From Sorex araneus (taxonomy: Eukaryota; Chordata; Mammalia; Eulipotyphla; Soricidae), in NCBI RefSeq assembly GCF_027595985.1, contig NC_073307.1, positions 45,672,594 to 45,736,593 of the forward strand: a stretch of 64,000 nucleotides of DNA, in the 5' to 3' direction. A model generated the notes under the pieces. It saw only the letters and a list, made by a program, of their open reading frames with translations, did not search any database and was not told the DNA's origin. Positions 62,829-64,000 of the stretch are shown here, in pieces (within the stretch, counting starts at the first letter, position 1; each line of letters opens with the position of its first letter). The position numbers and the translations under genes were made by a program.

Positions 62829-64000
62829 AGACAAGGTCAGCAAAACCCTTCACGATATTGAAGCGAAAGGTATCTTCAAAGATGACATGGAACTAAGCAA
62901 TCAAATAAAAACAGAGTTAAACAAATGGAACTACATTAAACTAAGAAGATTCTGCACCGCAAAAGACACAGGGACCAGAATACAAAAGCAATCTACAGAA
63001 TGGGAAAGGATATTCACCCAATACCCATCTGATAAAGGATTGATATCAAGAGTATACAAAGCACTGGTTGAACTCTACAAAAAGAAAACATCCAACCCCA
63101 TCAGAAAATGGGCCAAAGAAATGAACAGAAACTTTTCCGAGAAAGAGATATGAATGGCTAAAAGGTACATGAACAAATGCTCTACATCACTAATCATCAG
63201 GGAGATGCAGATCAAAACAACCATGAGATATCACCTCGCACCACAGAGAATGGCACACATCCAAAAGAGCAAAAGCAACTGCTGTTGGAGAGGATGTGGA
63301 GAGAAAGGGCCCTTCTACACTGCTAATGGGAATGCCGACTGGTCCAGCCAGCCCCTTTGGAAAACAATATGGATGATTCTTAAAAAATTAGAAATTGAGC
63401 TTCCATTTGATCCAGCAATATCACTGTTGGGAATATATCCTGGAGAAACAAAAAAGTATAGTCGAAATGACATCTGCACTTATATGTTCATCGCGGCACT
63501 GTTCACAATAGCCAAAATCTGGAAAAAACTTGAGTGCCCTAGAACAGATGACTGGTTAAAGAAACTGGTACATCTATACAATGGAATACTATGCAGCTGT
63601 TAGAAAATATGAAGTCATGAACTTTGCATATAAGTGGATCAACATGGAAAGTATCATGCTAAGTGAAATGAGCCAGAAAAAGAGGGACAGGCATAGAAAG
63701 ATTGCACTCATCTGTGGAATATAAAATAACAGAGTAGAAGACTTACATCCAAGAATAGTAGTATATAATGCCAGGAGGTTGGCTCCATAACTTGGAAGTG
63801 GGCCTCTCATGTTGGTGGAAAGTCATCCCAGATAGAGAAGGGAACACCAAGTAAAATGTGATTGGAGATCCTGCGCGGGGAGCAAAATGTGTGCTGAAAA
63901 TAAACTAGAGACTGAACACTATGGTCATTCAATGCCCCTGTTGCAAACCACAACACCCAAAAGGAGGGAGAGAGAACAAATGGGAATGCCCTGCCACAGA
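62829..64000 (+). pseudogene. 5'-truncated LINE-1 (ORF2 C-terminus and 3' UTR), cut by window edge
   Basis: Begins inside ORF2 and keeps the [15 protein letters not shown] segment and the region of the CCHC motif. An in-frame TGA lies at 63151-63153 where the intact element has Arg, and further frameshifts fall near 63330 and 63565. The 3' UTR continues to the window end. Non-functional. Confidence 0.9.

Overview
The window looks like nuclear DNA from a small insectivorous mammal, most probably a shrew (Soricidae, Sorex-like). It has spliced genes with GT-AG introns, TATA promoters and AATAAA signals. It also has dozens of copies of a tRNA-headed SINE that I associate with Sorex, LINE-1 copies including a full-length one, and an RTE-clade LINE. 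There is no bacterial or organellar gene organisation. The species call is inference.

Genes. The only host genes I can support are three copies of one secreted, two-domain ('double-headed') Kazal serine-protease inhibitor of the SPINK superfamily. Copy A (+ strand, 1-5117) is cut by the left edge and shows its last four exons. Copy B (- strand, 26837-21340) and copy C (- strand, 48865-43879) are complete, each with six coding exons and a 147-residue product. They resemble the carnivore submandibular-gland double-headed inhibitor as I remember it: domain I has Arg at P1 (trypsin-type) and domain II has Met at P1 (chymotrypsin/elastase-type). TATA boxes lie upstream of B and C, and poly(A) signals follow all three.

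Layout. The genes sit on segmental duplications. Arm A (1 to about 8595) is inverted relative to arm B (about 10503-27432), with a spacer of about 1.9 kb, so A and B are tail to tail. Arm C (about 39696-49442) is a direct repeat of arm B. A second duplicated block follows each: D1 (about 29128-34612) after B and D2 (about 54205-60318) after C. The likely event is one duplication of 20-24 kb (B+D1 to C+D2), later modified by insertions and deletions.

Mobile DNA. A full-length LINE-1 with both ORFs open and a 17-bp target-site duplication (11173-16919) lies in arm B. The matching sites in arms A and C are empty. At 60321-62767 is a 5'-truncated, decayed RTE-clade retrotransposon whose protein resembles the RTE elements I know from nematodes. 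One SINE class in the window ends with sequence matching the last codons of that RTE ORF plus its short tail, which points to an RTE-SINE partnership. A second class has the same tRNA head but an A-rich tail, implying LINE-1 mobilisation. Several SINEs are present in one duplicon arm and absent from its sister, with clear target-site duplications, so both classes moved after the duplications. Long (GAAA)n/(GGAA)n tracts at 29.3-29.6 kb and 54.4-55.0 kb produce large but spurious ORFs.
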